Assembly: GCA_038246785.1 (NCBI GenBank) | Contig: JBBRVP010000002.1 | Coordinates: 95,160 to 159,159 of the forward strand | Length of the DNA stretch: 64,000 nt | Reading direction: 5' to 3' | Source: JBBRVP01 sp038246785 | Lineage (GTDB): Bacteria; Actinomycetota; Actinomycetes; Jiangellales; Jiangellaceae | In this document: positions 24,677 to 33,195 of the stretch, in pieces | Layout: each line of letters opens with the position of its first letter | Numbering within the stretch: position 1 is the first letter of the stretch | Notes under the pieces: model-generated | The model's input: the letters and a program-made list of their open reading frames with translations, nothing else | Database searches by the model: none | Told to the model about the DNA's origin: nothing | Program-made: the position numbers and the translations under genes

Positions 24677-25977
24677 CCCGAGGTCGCCGCCCGCTGGACC
24701 GCCGCCGCGAGACGGTCGTCGTCGTTGGGGTCGACGGTACGTACGTCGAGCAGCAGGCGGTCGTGCTCGACCCGGCCCAGCACGGCGTCGGCGCCGCGGC
24801 GTAGCGGCTCGGCCAGCGCCGCCGGCACGGCGACCGCGCTGCTCGCCAGCTCGACCCCGGGCGCCCCGCCGCCGCCGACGACTGACTGGGTCGGCACGGC
24901 CATGGCCTCGATGCCCGCTTCCCGCAAGCGTTCGGCGAGCAGGACGGCGCGCGCCGCCAGGTCGGCGGGATCGGCGTCGAGCGCGCGCCGGACCGGAGTG
25001 GCTGGCCCGCGCAACGTGGCCTCCAGCGCCGCGAGGGTGAGCTTGTCCACCCGCAGGGCGCGGGCCAGCGGGTGGCGGCGGCAGCGGCGTACGAGGTCCT
25101 CGTCACCGAGCAGCAGGCCGGCCTGCGGGCCGCCGAGCAACTTGTCCGCGCTGGCCGTGACCAGGGCCGCGCCGTCGCGCAGACTGCTGGCCGCGTCGGG
25201 CTCCCCCGGCAGCCGCGGGTGCGCTTGGAGGAGGCCGGAGCCGATGTCGTGCAGCACCGGTAGGCCGAGCGTCGCCAGCTCTGCCACCGGCACGTCGGCG
25301 GTGAAGCCGCGCACGACGAAGTTCGACGGGTGCACCTTGATCACCAGCGCCGTGTCGGGGCCGCCCGCGTCGGCGTAGTCGCGCAGGGTCGTGCGGTTGG
25401 TCGTGCCGACCTCGCGCAGCCGAGCGCCGGTGCTGGACAGCAGGTCCGGCAGCCGGAAGCCGTCCCCGATCTCGACGAGCTCCCCGCGGCTGACGAGCAC
25501 CTCCCGGCCCTGCGCGAGGGCCGTCACGGCGAGCACGAGCGCAGCGGCGTTGTTGTTGACGACGTGTACGCCGCGGGCTGCCGGCACCGCGGCGGCCAGC
25601 GCGCCCAGCGCGCCCGCCCCGCGGCGGCCCCGGCGGCCGGTGGCGAGGTCGAGCTCCACATCGGTCGTGCCCGCCGCGGCGAGCAACGCCTCTCGGGCTG
25701 CGGGCGACAGCGGCGCCCGACCCAGGTTGGTGTGCACGAGCACACCGGTCGCGTTGAGCACCGGTTGCAGTGACGTGGCGCTGGCCGGCAACGCGGCCAC
25801 CGCGAGGTCGGCGGCGGCGTCGGGGCCAGCCTGACCGGAGCGGACCGCCTGCTGCGCCGTGCGTACGGCATCCCGCACCACGTCCGCGCCGAGCCGGTAA
25901 CGGGCCGAGACCAGTCGCGGATCGGTCAGCAGCACGTCGGTGCGCGGCACCTGTCGCCGCGGGTCCCCGGCCTGCAC
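24673..25977 (-). CDS. selA: L-seryl-tRNA(Sec) selenium transferase SelA
   Basis: PLP enzyme of 434 residues that converts Ser-tRNA(Sec) to Sec-tRNA(Sec) using selenophosphate. Seen: NATGVLVHTNLGRAPLS near residue 80, VNNNAAALVLAVTAL, and the PLP-lysine segment ASADKLLGGPQAGLLLG. The N-terminal 60 residues are the tRNA-binding domain. It starts with GTG 25977 and overlaps selB by GTGA, so the two Sec factors are co-translated. The donor of selenophosphate, selD, lies at 31623. Confidence 0.96.
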   Translation of the reverse strand: MQAGDPRRQVPRTDVLLTDPRLVSARYRLGADVVRDAVRTAQQAVRSGQAGPDAAADLAVAALPASATSLQPVLNATGVLVHTNLGRAPLSPAAREALLAAAGTTDVELDLATGRRGRRGAGALGALAAAVPAARGVHVVNNNAAALVLAVTALAQGREVLVSRGELVEIGDGFRLPDLLSSTGARLREVGTTNRTTLRDYADAGGPDTALVIKVHPSNFVVRGFTADVPVAELATLGLPVLHDIGSGLLQAHPRLPGEPDAASSLRDGAALVTASADKLLGGPQAGLLLGDEDLVRRCRRHPLARALRVDKLTLAALEATLRGPATPVRRALDADPADLAARAVLLAERLREAGIEAMAVPTQSVVGGGGAPGVELASSAVAVPAALAEPLRRGADAVLGRVEHDRLLLDVRTVDPNDDDRLAAAVQRAATSG

Positions 25978-26143
25978 AAGCCGACCGTACGGGAGGGGGG
26001 CTGGCTACGCCCGGCGGCACAGAAGCCGCGCGCGACACTGCAGAGCACCCTCGGCCAGGCCGTGGTCACCTGGCATACTGCACCCACGCCACGAAAACGC
26101 AGCCGCCGTCCACGCTTGGTGGCGTAGAGCCGAGAATCGCCGC

Positions 26144-28954
26144 ATGGATGTGCTTGTGGGCAGGGAAGATGTCCTTCGCTCGGCACACCGATTCCTCGAC
26201 GTGATCCCGCACCGCGCGGCAGCACTTGCGATCGAGGGCGAGCCTGGGATGGGGAAGACCGCGGTCTGGCTCGAGACGGTGGCGGCGGCCGGCGGCCGGG
26301 GCCACCGCGTCCTGCAGGCGCGACCGGCCGAGAGCGAGGCAGGGCTTGCCTACTCGGTCATCACCGACCTGATCGGCGGAGTCTTCGACGACGTACGGAT
26401 AACGCTGCCGCCACCACAGAGTCGGGCACTTGCCGCAGCCCTCCTGCGCAGCGACCCCGAGCAGCCGATCGAGTTACGCGCGGTTGCAACGGCATTCGTC
26501 ACGGTCCTGCTCGAGCTGACGGCTGAGCAGCCGATCGTGGTGGCGATCGACGACGTCCAATGGATAGATCCCTCCTCTGAACGGGTGCTGGGGTTCGTTG
26601 CGCGACGCCTGCCTGCAGGAATCGGCCTCCTCATGGCCCTCCGTCAAGACGGGGACAAGACGCCGTCACGGTTCGTCCAGGCTGTCCCCAAGGATCTCCT
26701 CGAACGGGTCGTCCTTGCGCCACTCTCATCGCCCGCGCTACACCATTTGGTTCAGGACCGCATCGGCGCCTCGGTCACACGCCCGATGCTGGCGCGGCTC
26801 TCGGCGGCATCCGGCGGCAACCCCCTCTTCGCGCTCGAGATCGGGCGTGCGCTGATGGCCCAGACCCCCGCATGGGCGCCACATGACCCGCTGCCCGTCC
26901 CGTCGACGCTGCAGCACCTGGTGGCTACGCGCGTCGACGCACTCTCGGAGCAAGCGCGGGACGCACTGCTCGTGGCCGCCACGCTCTCCCGGCCAACGGC
27001 AACCGCGATCGGCCGGGCGGTGGAGTCGAGCGGCGGCATGGCAGCGTTGACCGAGGCACTAGAGGCAGACGTGATCGTGTCCGAACACGGGCGGATCCGC
27101 TTCACACACCCGCTGCTCGCTTCCGCCATCTACGGCTCGGCGTCAGCAAGGACGCGGACGGCACTGCACCAGCGTCTTGCCGACGTCGTCGATGAACCGG
27201 AGGAGCGCGCGCGCCATCTGGCATCGGGGACCGAGATTCCAGACGCCCGCGCGTCGGCCGAGCTCGAGACGGCTGCGACGCATGCAGCGTGGCGAGGCGC
27301 ACAGGACACGGCGGCCGATCTGTTCGCGGCCGCATCGCGTCTCACCCCCGGCGATGCGTGCGACGACCACGCGAGACGGTCGCTGGGCCAAGCGGACGCG
27401 CTGAACGCTCTCGGCGAATTCGCCGCCGCACGTGCACTCGCTGAGCGTGCGCTCAACACCACCCGCTCACCAAACCTGCGGACGAAGGCCCTGTCGCTCC
27501 TCGCCAACATCGCCTGGTTCAACGGTGCCGCCGGCACGGCGATCCACCACGCTGAGGAGGCGCTGTCGGTGACGGGCCTTGATCGGGCACTCCGGGGGGG
27601 GATCCATGCGCAACTCGTGCGCCTGTGCTTCTCCTGGGATCTGCGATCCGCGATCGAGCACGCAGATCTCGCGATGAAACTTCTCCGTGAGGACCGCGAA
27701 CCGGCAACGCTGGCACATGTTCTCATCGATCGTCTGTTCGGGAGTGCGCTACGCGGGGAAGCGCCCCCCGGGGGTCTGCTCGACCGGGCGTTGGCGCTGG
27801 AGGTACGGTCGCTCGCCGAGAACGATGCCCCGCATCCGATGCCATTGCTGTGGTTCCACTGCACAGACGAATTCGAGTCAGCCCGCCGGCGGTTTGCGAT
27901 GGAGGGGCGCTGGTACGGCGAGCGCGGTGAGGAAGTGTGGGTGGCCGACCGCCTCTCCCATCTGGCCGTGGCTGAGCTCCACGCCGGCGACTGGGACTCG
28001 GCGGAGAGCCACGTGGAAGAGAGCTGCGCAGCTGTGGAGGAACTCGCAGTCCGAGGCCCGCGCGCGATGGTGTTCGAGAAGCGTGCGCTGGTGGACGCGC
28101 ATCGTGGTCGGATCGAGCGCGCGCGCACGACGTTGCGCAGGCTCATCGCGGAGTACGAGAGCATGGATCAGGGTTGGTGGGCCGCACTCTCACTCTCGAG
28201 CCTCGCGTTCGTCGAGTTCGCCGCCAGCGACCACCGCGCCGCAGACGCGGCACTGGTGCGGATGCGCGCGCTAGCCGACCTGGTTGGCGCCGTCGATGTG
28301 CTCTTCGACCGCAGCGAGCCGTTCCACATCGAGGCGCTTCTCGCGCTCGGCGAGATCGACCGGGCTCGCGCAACCCTGGAGCGCCTCGAACAGCGCGGTC
28401 GACGCCTCCCGCGACCCTGGATCTCGGTGACCCTCCCGCGAGCGCGCGCATTGATCGCGGCAGCGGACGGCGACCTGGTCACAGCGCTGGCCGAGCTCCG
28501 AAGCACGGATGTCGAAAGCACCACAACACTCCCGTTCGAACGTGGCTGGACGCTGCTCGTCAGGGGCCGGATCGAGCGTCGGGCCAAGCAGAAGAGCGCA
28601 GCCGCGACCTCCCTACGCCAAGCGCTCGATCAGTTCCAGACGCTCGGTGCTCCCCTGTTCGCCGAGCGCGCACGCCAAGAGCTGACCCGCGTCGGGCTGC
28701 GTCACGCAGCCTCCGGGCTCACGCCTACCGAGCTCCTGATCGCCCGGTATGCCGCCCGCGGAATGACCAACCGCGAAGTCGCGCAAGCGGCCTTCGTCAG
28801 CCAGAAGACCGTGGAAGCCAATCTTGCGAAGGCCTACCGGAAGCTCGGTATCCACTCCCGCGCAGAACTGGGCTCGCACATGGCCGCCGACCAAGGGGAC
28901 AGGCCGACCGAACCAGGCTCTTCGCGTTCGAGGATGGAGACCCCCCCTCGATGA
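26144..28954 (+). CDS. Large LuxR-family ATPase transcriptional regulator (LAL type)
   Basis: Protein of 936 residues. The N-terminal AAA ATPase has Walker A EGEPGMGKTAVW and Walker B IVVAIDDVQWID, the centre is a long TPR-like helical region, and the C-terminus is a LuxR helix-turn-helix (LTPTELLIARYAARGMTNRE and VSQKTVEANLAKAYRKLG). Such regulators switch genes in response to an inducer sensed by the TPR region. ATG 26144 gives a start right before the ATPase domain. Base and codon use is visibly less GC-biased than the flanking genes, and an ISL3 remnant follows, so horizontal acquisition is likely. The target could be the adjacent secreted-protein gene, by position only. Confidence 0.88.
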   Translation: MDVLVGREDVLRSAHRFLDVIPHRAAALAIEGEPGMGKTAVWLETVAAAGGRGHRVLQARPAESEAGLAYSVITDLIGGVFDDVRITLPPPQSRALAAALLRSDPEQPIELRAVATAFVTVLLELTAEQPIVVAIDDVQWIDPSSERVLGFVARRLPAGIGLLMALRQDGDKTPSRFVQAVPKDLLERVVLAPLSSPALHHLVQDRIGASVTRPMLARLSAASGGNPLFALEIGRALMAQTPAWAPHDPLPVPSTLQHLVATRVDALSEQARDALLVAATLSRPTATAIGRAVESSGGMAALTEALEADVIVSEHGRIRFTHPLLASAIYGSASARTRTALHQRLADVVDEPEERARHLASGTEIPDARASAELETAATHAAWRGAQDTAADLFAAASRLTPGDACDDHARRSLGQADALNALGEFAAARALAERALNTTRSPNLRTKALSLLANIAWFNGAAGTAIHHAEEALSVTGLDRALRGGIHAQLVRLCFSWDLRSAIEHADLAMKLLREDREPATLAHVLIDRLFGSALRGEAPPGGLLDRALALEVRSLAENDAPHPMPLLWFHCTDEFESARRRFAMEGRWYGERGEEVWVADRLSHLAVAELHAGDWDSAESHVEESCAAVEELAVRGPRAMVFEKRALVDAHRGRIERARTTLRRLIAEYESMDQGWWAALSLSSLAFVEFAASDHRAADAALVRMRALADLVGAVDVLFDRSEPFHIEALLALGEIDRARATLERLEQRGRRLPRPWISVTLPRARALIAAADGDLVTALAELRSTDVESTTTLPFERGWTLLVRGRIERRAKQKSAAATSLRQALDQFQTLGAPLFAERARQELTRVGLRHAASGLTPTELLIARYAARGMTNREVAQAAFVSQKTVEANLAKAYRKLGIHSRAELGSHMAADQGDRPTEPGSSRSRMETPPR

Positions 28955-28998
28955 TCTTGGTCACGCCATGAGGCGGTGGCGCCCCAGCTGTTCGGGGC

Positions 28999-29139
28999 GA
29001 CACGCTGCCGCACCTCGGTGACCGCCTGGTTGGCCAGCCACGCCAGATTCCGGTGGTCAACCACAATCGTCGGCTGCGGCAGCAGCCGGCGGATCGCCGC
29101 GGCGTACGGCGCCGACGGGTCGAGCGCGACGACCTCTAC
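28999..29139 (-). pseudogene. ISL3-family transposase remnant
   Basis: A leftward frame encodes VEVVALDPSAPYAAAIRRLL, then PQPTIVVDHRNLAWLANQA and VTEVRQRV, matching the DDE core of ISL3-family transposases (first catalytic Asp in ALDPS, second in VVDHR). Only about 47 residues are recognisable; upstream and downstream sequence is unrelated and no terminal repeats are seen. It is a decayed fragment. The rest of the 28955-29427 gap holds nothing else I recognise apart from AAAGGA before the next gene. Confidence 0.72.
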
Positions 29140-29427
29140 CCCCCGGCCCGTCCCGCCCCGCCTGCCGCGGGTGCCCCCGCCCAGGACTCCACGACAGGCC
29201 CCAAACATAGGGTAACGCCGGATTCCTCGCCAGACGCCGCTGCGTAGCGTGGCCAATGCAAAGTCCGAGAGTCGAGAGCGGAACGCGAGCGCTTGGCCCC
29301 AGCCGCAGACCTCGACGACCCGTCAAAGTGCAGGCGGCGTTCGCACACACTGGGCACGACGCACACCCCGAGCCGGCACGAAACAACACACCCAATACGA
29401 GCTCCTGTGAGCTGGAAAGGAAATCCC

Positions 29428-29955
29428 ATGCGCAACCTCAAGAAGACCGTGATCGTCCTGGTCACACTGCTCGTGGCCCTGTTCACCGCGACGACGACGG
29501 CGGCCCTGGCCAACACCAGCAACGCTGAGCCAGGACGGACGTGCCTGCGGCCCGGCCACTCTCACTCGCTCACCGGAACGTGGGCTACGAAGGTCCAGTT
29601 GAGCGACGCGCCGCCCGGGGCGCCGGCGGCATTCACCGCACTCGACACGTTCCTGCCCGGCGGAGGCCTCCTGGTGTCGAGTTCTGCCCCCAATCCCGCC
29701 ACACGCAGTCTTGCCCACGGGACCTGGATCCACACACACGGTCGACAGTTCAAATCGACCTTTGTCTGGTTCCGTTTCGACCCAACCGGACAGTACGTCG
29801 GCACGCAACGGGTCCAACGAACGATTCAGCTCGCAAAGGGCCAGGCCTCCTTCCACTCGACTGACGTCATCGAGGTCATCGCGCCGAATGGCGTAGTGGT
29901 CGCGACCTTCCACGGGACCGAGGTTGGCGAACTCCTCGACGTGGACGTCCACTGA
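29428..29955 (+). CDS. Secreted protein of unknown function (lipocalin-like beta fold possible)
   Basis: Protein of 175 residues with a Sec signal peptide (MRNLKKTVIVLVTLLVALF, with cleavage probably after TAALA near residue 28). The mature part is rich in short beta-type stretches: GTWATKVQL, FLPGGGLLVSS, GTWIHTHGRQFKSTFVWFRF and FDPTGQYVGTQRVQRTI. The pattern of GTW, GG and F-D-G-V-G is seen in small exported lipocalin-like or calycin-like proteins, but I cannot assign a family. AAAGGA precedes ATG 29428. It shares the less biased composition of the LuxR gene upstream. A strong terminator follows. Confidence 0.75.
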   Translation: MRNLKKTVIVLVTLLVALFTATTTAALANTSNAEPGRTCLRPGHSHSLTGTWATKVQLSDAPPGAPAAFTALDTFLPGGGLLVSSSAPNPATRSLAHGTWIHTHGRQFKSTFVWFRFDPTGQYVGTQRVQRTIQLAKGQASFHSTDVIEVIAPNGVVVATFHGTEVGELLDVDVH

Positions 29956-29974
29956 GCACCGCACGACCCACGCT

Positions 29975-30009
29975 GGTGGGGACTGCCGTCCTGGACCGCA
30001 GTCCCCACC
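29975..30009. terminator. 12-bp perfect hairpin between convergent genes
   Basis: GGTGGGGACTGC (29975-29986) and GCAGTCCCCACC (29998-30009) are exact complements around an 11-base loop, 19 bp after the secreted-protein stop. No U-tract. Probable terminator, possibly for both directions. Confidence 0.75.
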
Positions 30010-30112
30010 ACCGTCTCCGCTGAACGCGACGACCCGCAACAGCTGGCACGACCGGCACGACGGGCGCGGCGGCACGGCTCCGACCGTACGGGACCCCCCG
30101 CCTGGCGACCTG

Positions 30113-30805
30113 TCAGAGGGGGAAGGCCCGGCGCAGGATGCGCGGGGCCGCGAATTCGGTGTTGTCCACGACGACGGTGGCGTGCGCCGCGGGCGAGGAC
30201 TCGGCGACATAGCGCCGCTGCCCTTCGACGTACCGGCGGTTCGACCCGGCCTCTGGGTCTGGCGGCGTGCCGTCGCGCTCGGCGCACCGGCGCACCGACT
30301 CGGCGAGTTCGACGGCCAGCCACACCGACAGGTCCCAGCAGCCGCGCACCTCCAGCCGGTGCAGGAAGATCCCGTCGAGGACGAGCACGGCATCGGCGGG
30401 CGCCTGCTCGAGCGGCGCAGCGACGGCCCGGTCGGTCGCGACGTCATGGACGGCGCGGCGGAAACGGCGGTCGCCGCCGGGCGCGAGCGGGTCCAGCAGC
30501 TCGCGGCGCAGCGCGGCGTAGTCGTACGAGTCGCGGTAGAAGCCCTCCGGCGAGTCGCGACCGCGCCGGTAGCGCACCTCCCGCGGCGCGTGGAAGCCGT
30601 CGACCGACGCGCGGACGACGGGTACGCGGCGCCGGCGCAACACCCCGCCCAGCTCGTCGGCGAACACCGTCTTGCCCGCGCCGTCGACCCCGTCGACCGC
30701 TACCCGGCGCACCGCGCCCGCCGGGAGCGCCACGATGGCGTCGGCGACCTCGTCGAGCACGCGCTGCCGACGAGCGGTGATCGCAGCGCCCGTACCTCTC
30801 GTCAC
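30113..30805 (-). CDS. Uridine kinase-like P-loop kinase
   Basis: Protein of 230 residues. The P-loop is VAVDGVDGAGKTVFADEL, followed by VVRASVDGFHAPREVRYRRG and VLVLDGIFLHRLEV, the pattern of uridine/cytidine kinase-like proteins widespread in actinobacteria. Likely an ATP-dependent nucleoside or small-molecule kinase in the cytoplasm; the substrate is uncertain. GTG 30805 overlaps the vapC stop by GTGA, so it is read from the same mRNA as the toxin-antitoxin pair, an unusual operon partner. Confidence 0.78.
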   Translation of the reverse strand: MTRGTGAAITARRQRVLDEVADAIVALPAGAVRRVAVDGVDGAGKTVFADELGGVLRRRRVPVVRASVDGFHAPREVRYRRGRDSPEGFYRDSYDYAALRRELLDPLAPGGDRRFRRAVHDVATDRAVAAPLEQAPADAVLVLDGIFLHRLEVRGCWDLSVWLAVELAESVRRCAERDGTPPDPEAGSNRRYVEGQRRYVAESSPAAHATVVVDNTEFAAPRILRRAFPL

Positions 30806-31197
30806 GGCTCGCGGACAGGCAGGTTCCGCGCGACGGCTGTCTCCCTGAGTCGAGCATCGAACGACGCGATCTCCGCACCTGCCGCCTCGGCAGCGAGAAG
30901 GACGCAACAATCGGGCATCCGCAGCCCCGTCTCGGCGCGCAACCGGGCCAGCCGGACGGCCGCATCTGCAGGAAACGCAAGCTCGTTCACCTCCAGGCCG
31001 CGAAGGGCCGCCAGCGCCACGTCGAGGTGACCGCCCCGAGCCGGTGCCACCAGCACCTCAGCAACCGTCACCGGGTGGGCCGCGAGGTCGTCGCCCACGG
31101 CGTGGGTCAGCAGCTTCTCCGCTGCCGCATGGTGGTCGTCGCGGCTCTCCAGGTAGGCAATGAGGACGCTTGCGTCCAGCACGATCACGCTGGCCAT
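30802..31197 (-). CDS. VapC-like PIN-domain toxin (module 1)
   Basis: Protein of 131 residues. PIN-domain acidic residues are visible in VIVLDASVLIAYLES, VTVAEVLVAPA, LRMPDCCVLLAAE and EIASFDARL. VapC toxins are Mg-dependent RNases that often cut tRNA or rRNA. ATG 31197 overlaps the antitoxin gene by 13 bp. It lies 311 bp from the tRNA-Sec gene on the same strand. Target RNA unknown. Confidence 0.88.
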   Translation of the reverse strand: MASVIVLDASVLIAYLESRDDHHAAAEKLLTHAVGDDLAAHPVTVAEVLVAPARGGHLDVALAALRGLEVNELAFPADAAVRLARLRAETGLRMPDCCVLLAAEAAGAEIASFDARLRETAVARNLPVREP

Positions 31198-31448
31198 TCC
31201 TCGCGGAGCTTGCGCAGGTAGTCGGCGCCGTAGGTGCCGGTGAGGATCCCGCTGTACCGGCGAACCGCCTCGAGCCGCCGTTGCCGGCGCTGCTCCTGCG
31301 CCTGTCTGGCCGCGTGGTCGCCCTCGAGGGCCAGGCGCACCACCAACTGTGGTCGGCTCACGCCGGGCCAGCGCCGCGCGGCCTCATCGAGAGCGTGAGC
31401 AAGCTCCTCCGTCTCGGTGATGAAGTGGCGGGGACGGGTAGTGGGCAC
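31185..31448 (-). CDS. VapB-like antitoxin (module 1)
   Basis: Protein of 87 residues directly before and overlapping vapC. The N-terminal RHFITETEELAHALDEAARR and RPQLVVRLALEGDHA look like the small DNA-binding fold of VapB-type antitoxins, and the C-terminal ILTGTYGADYLRKLREEWP is a plausible toxin-wrapping tail. It starts with GTG 31448, just downstream of a palindrome that probably serves as its operator. Confidence 0.75.
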   Translation of the reverse strand: MPTTRPRHFITETEELAHALDEAARRWPGVSRPQLVVRLALEGDHAARQAQEQRRQRRLEAVRRYSGILTGTYGADYLRKLREEWPA

Positions 31449-31455
31449 CGGCGGA

Positions 31456-31484
31456 GTGTAACACGCACCGAGTCGGTGCTACAC
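31456..31484 (-). promoter_or_regulatory. Palindromic operator candidate for VapBC module 1
   Basis: GCACCGA-G-TCGGTGC (31465-31479) is a perfect 15-bp palindrome with outer GTGTA (31456-31460) and TACAC (31480-31484) arms. It lies 8-36 bp upstream of the antitoxin start, where autoregulated TA operons bind their own complex. Confidence 0.65.
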
Positions 31485-31507
31485 CACTCTGGCGCCGCTG
31501 CGATCGG

Positions 31508-31599
31508 CGGAGGCGGACGGGAATCGAACCCGCCAACGACAGCGGCTGCCGTTCACCGGTTTTGAAGACCGGGGCCGTCACCAGACGACGTACGCCTCC
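31508..31599 (-). tRNA. selC: tRNA-Sec (anticodon UCA)
   Basis: Selenocysteine tRNA of 92 nt on the minus strand. The acceptor 5' strand GGAGGCG pairs with CGCCTCC, followed by a G discriminator (G73), the base expected for tRNA-Sec. The anticodon loop is CTTCAAA with TCA at 31565-31563, flanked by a GGT/ACC stem. The variable arm AACGGCAG-CCG-CTGTCGTT forms an 8-bp stem, the longest of any tRNA class, and the T arm is GCGGG-TTCGATT-CCCGT. CCA is not encoded. It is charged with Ser, converted by SelA and delivered by SelB. Confidence 0.97.
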
Positions 31600-31609
31600 G
31601 TGCGCACCC

Positions 31610-31615
31610 TACGGT
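31610..31615 (+). promoter_or_regulatory. -10 box (TACGGT) for leaderless selD
   Basis: TACGGT is followed by 7 nt and GTG 31623. It lies 10 bp from the 5' end of the divergent tRNA-Sec gene, so the two Sec genes share a very small promoter gap. Confidence 0.55.
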
Positions 31616-31622
31616 GGGAGGC

Positions 31623-32633
31623 GTGACCGCCCCGCCGGCGGCGTCGCGCCGCCTCACGCAGTACGCCCACGGCGGCGGCTGCGCGTGCAAGATCCCGGCC
31701 GGAGAGCTGGAGGACATGTTGCGGGGGCTCGGCGGGGCCGCCGCCGACGGCATTGGTGAGCTGGTCGTGGGCAGCGACACCGGCGACGACGCCGCGGTCG
31801 TCCGCCTCCCCGGCGGCACCGCGGTCGTCGTCACGGCCGACTTCTTCACCCCGGTCGTCGACGACCCGTACGACTGGGGGCGCATCGCCGCGGCCAACGC
31901 GCTGTCCGACGTGTACGCGCAGGGCGGCCGCCCGGTCGTCGCGGTCAACCTGCTCTCGTGGCCGCGCGACCTGCTGCCGTACGAGCTCGTTCGCGAGGTG
32001 CTACGTGGCGGCGTCGACGTCGCCACCGCAGCCGGCTGCCACGTCGGCGGCGGGCACAGCGTTGACGACCCGGAACCGAAGTACGGGATGGCGGTCACCG
32101 GCGTCGCCGACCCGGAGCGGCTGCTGCGCAACGACGCCGGCCGGGCGGGCGACCCGCTCACTCTGACCAAGCCGCTCGGGCTGGGCGTGCTCAACAACCG
32201 GCACAAGGCGACCGGCGAGGCCTTCCCCGAGGCCGTCGAGGTGATGACGACGCTCAACGCCGACGCCGCCGCGGCGGCGCTGGCGGCCGGCGCCGTGTGC
32301 ACCACCGACGTCACCGGGTTCGGGCTGCTCGGGCACCTGCACAAGCTCGCCCGCGCCTCCGGCTGCGCGGCCGTCGTGCACGCCGGCGCGGTGCCGCTGC
32401 TCGCCGGCGCTCGGGAGCTCGCGGCGGCCGGCCACGTGCCGGGCGGGTCGCGGCGCAACCTCGACTGGGTACGCCCACACCTCGCGGCCGACGGCGTCGA
32501 CGACACGACCCTGTTGCTGCTCGCCGACGCGCAGACCTCCGGAGGCCTGCTCGTGGCCAGCGAGCTGCCCGGGCACCCCGTCGTCGGCGAGCTCGTCGCC
32601 GGCCCGCCGGGTGCGCTTGAGGTGCGGCGATGA
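31623..32633 (+). CDS. selD: Selenide, water dikinase SelD (selenophosphate synthase)
   Basis: Protein of 336 residues that makes selenophosphate from selenide and ATP, the selenium donor for SelA. The catalytic region is YAHGGGCACKIPAGELEDML, with Cys (not Sec) at the active site and the essential Lys. VGSDTGDDAAVVRLPGG is the metal/ATP loop and ALSDVYAQGGRPVVAVNLL the AIRS-like core. GTG 31623 was chosen for the leaderless promoter. It is divergent from tRNA-Sec and coupled by ATGA to a DUF1810 gene. Confidence 0.96.
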   Translation: MTAPPAASRRLTQYAHGGGCACKIPAGELEDMLRGLGGAAADGIGELVVGSDTGDDAAVVRLPGGTAVVVTADFFTPVVDDPYDWGRIAAANALSDVYAQGGRPVVAVNLLSWPRDLLPYELVREVLRGGVDVATAAGCHVGGGHSVDDPEPKYGMAVTGVADPERLLRNDAGRAGDPLTLTKPLGLGVLNNRHKATGEAFPEAVEVMTTLNADAAAAALAAGAVCTTDVTGFGLLGHLHKLARASGCAAVVHAGAVPLLAGARELAAAGHVPGGSRRNLDWVRPHLAADGVDDTTLLLLADAQTSGGLLVASELPGHPVVGELVAGPPGALEVRR

Positions 32634-33061
32634 CCGAGGACCCGTACGGCCTCCAGCGCTTCGTGTCCGCCCAGGACGACGGCGGCAGCTACGCCGCCGC
32701 CGTGCGCGAGCTGCGCGACGGCCGCAAACGGTCCCACTGGATGTGGTTCGTCTTCCCGCAGGTCGCCGGGCTGGGCCGCAGCCCGACGGCGCAGCGCTTC
32801 GCCATCGGCGACCTCCGGGAGGCGCGGGCCTACCTCGCCCACCCGGTCCTGGGGCGGCGGCTGCGCGAGTGCGCCCACGCCCTGGCCGAGCTGCCGACGA
32901 CGGACGCCAAGGAGGTCTTCGGGCCGCTCGACGCCATGAAACTGCGTTCCTCGATGACGCTCTTCGCCCGCGCGGCGCCGGACGAGCCGGCCTTCCGCGA
33001 CGTGCTCGACCAGTACTTCGACGGCCGCGAGGACCCCACCACCCTCGCCCGGCTCGGCTGA
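32630..33061 (+). CDS. DUF1810 family protein
   Basis: Protein of 143 residues with DUF1810 hallmarks: YGLQRFVSAQDDGGSYAAAV, KRSHWMWFVFPQVAGLG, an AIGDLREARAYLAHPVLG helix and the C-terminal FDGREDPTTLARLG. It is small, soluble and mostly helical; biochemical function is unknown. The ATG overlaps the selD stop, so it is translated with selD, which hints at but does not prove a selenium-related role. Confidence 0.85.
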   Translation: MTEDPYGLQRFVSAQDDGGSYAAAVRELRDGRKRSHWMWFVFPQVAGLGRSPTAQRFAIGDLREARAYLAHPVLGRRLRECAHALAELPTTDAKEVFGPLDAMKLRSSMTLFARAAPDEPAFRDVLDQYFDGREDPTTLARLG

Positions 33062-33182
33062 GACATCACGTTCACCGGGGCGGGCCCACCTTGGCATGAG
33101 CATGTCGTTGCCGTCCGCCCCGGCGCCTTGGCGACGCGCCGACCGTCGCCGAGCGGCCGCGGAGGTGATGCGTGTGATGCGC

Positions 33183-33188
33183 TAGTCT
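33183..33188 (+). promoter_or_regulatory. -10 box (TAGTCT) for VapBC module 2
   Basis: TAGTCT is followed by 7 nt and ATG 33196 without a Shine-Dalgarno, again a leaderless arrangement. Confidence 0.5.
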
Positions 33189-33195
33189 GCACATC

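Noticed and set aside
28834..29256. Complete transposase gene
   Set aside because: Only about 47 residues match ISL3 transposases; both ends are unrelated sequence, so it is a remnant.
31623..31700. Selenocysteine in SelD itself
   Set aside because: The active-site codon is TGC (Cys) in GGGCACKIP; no UGA in frame.
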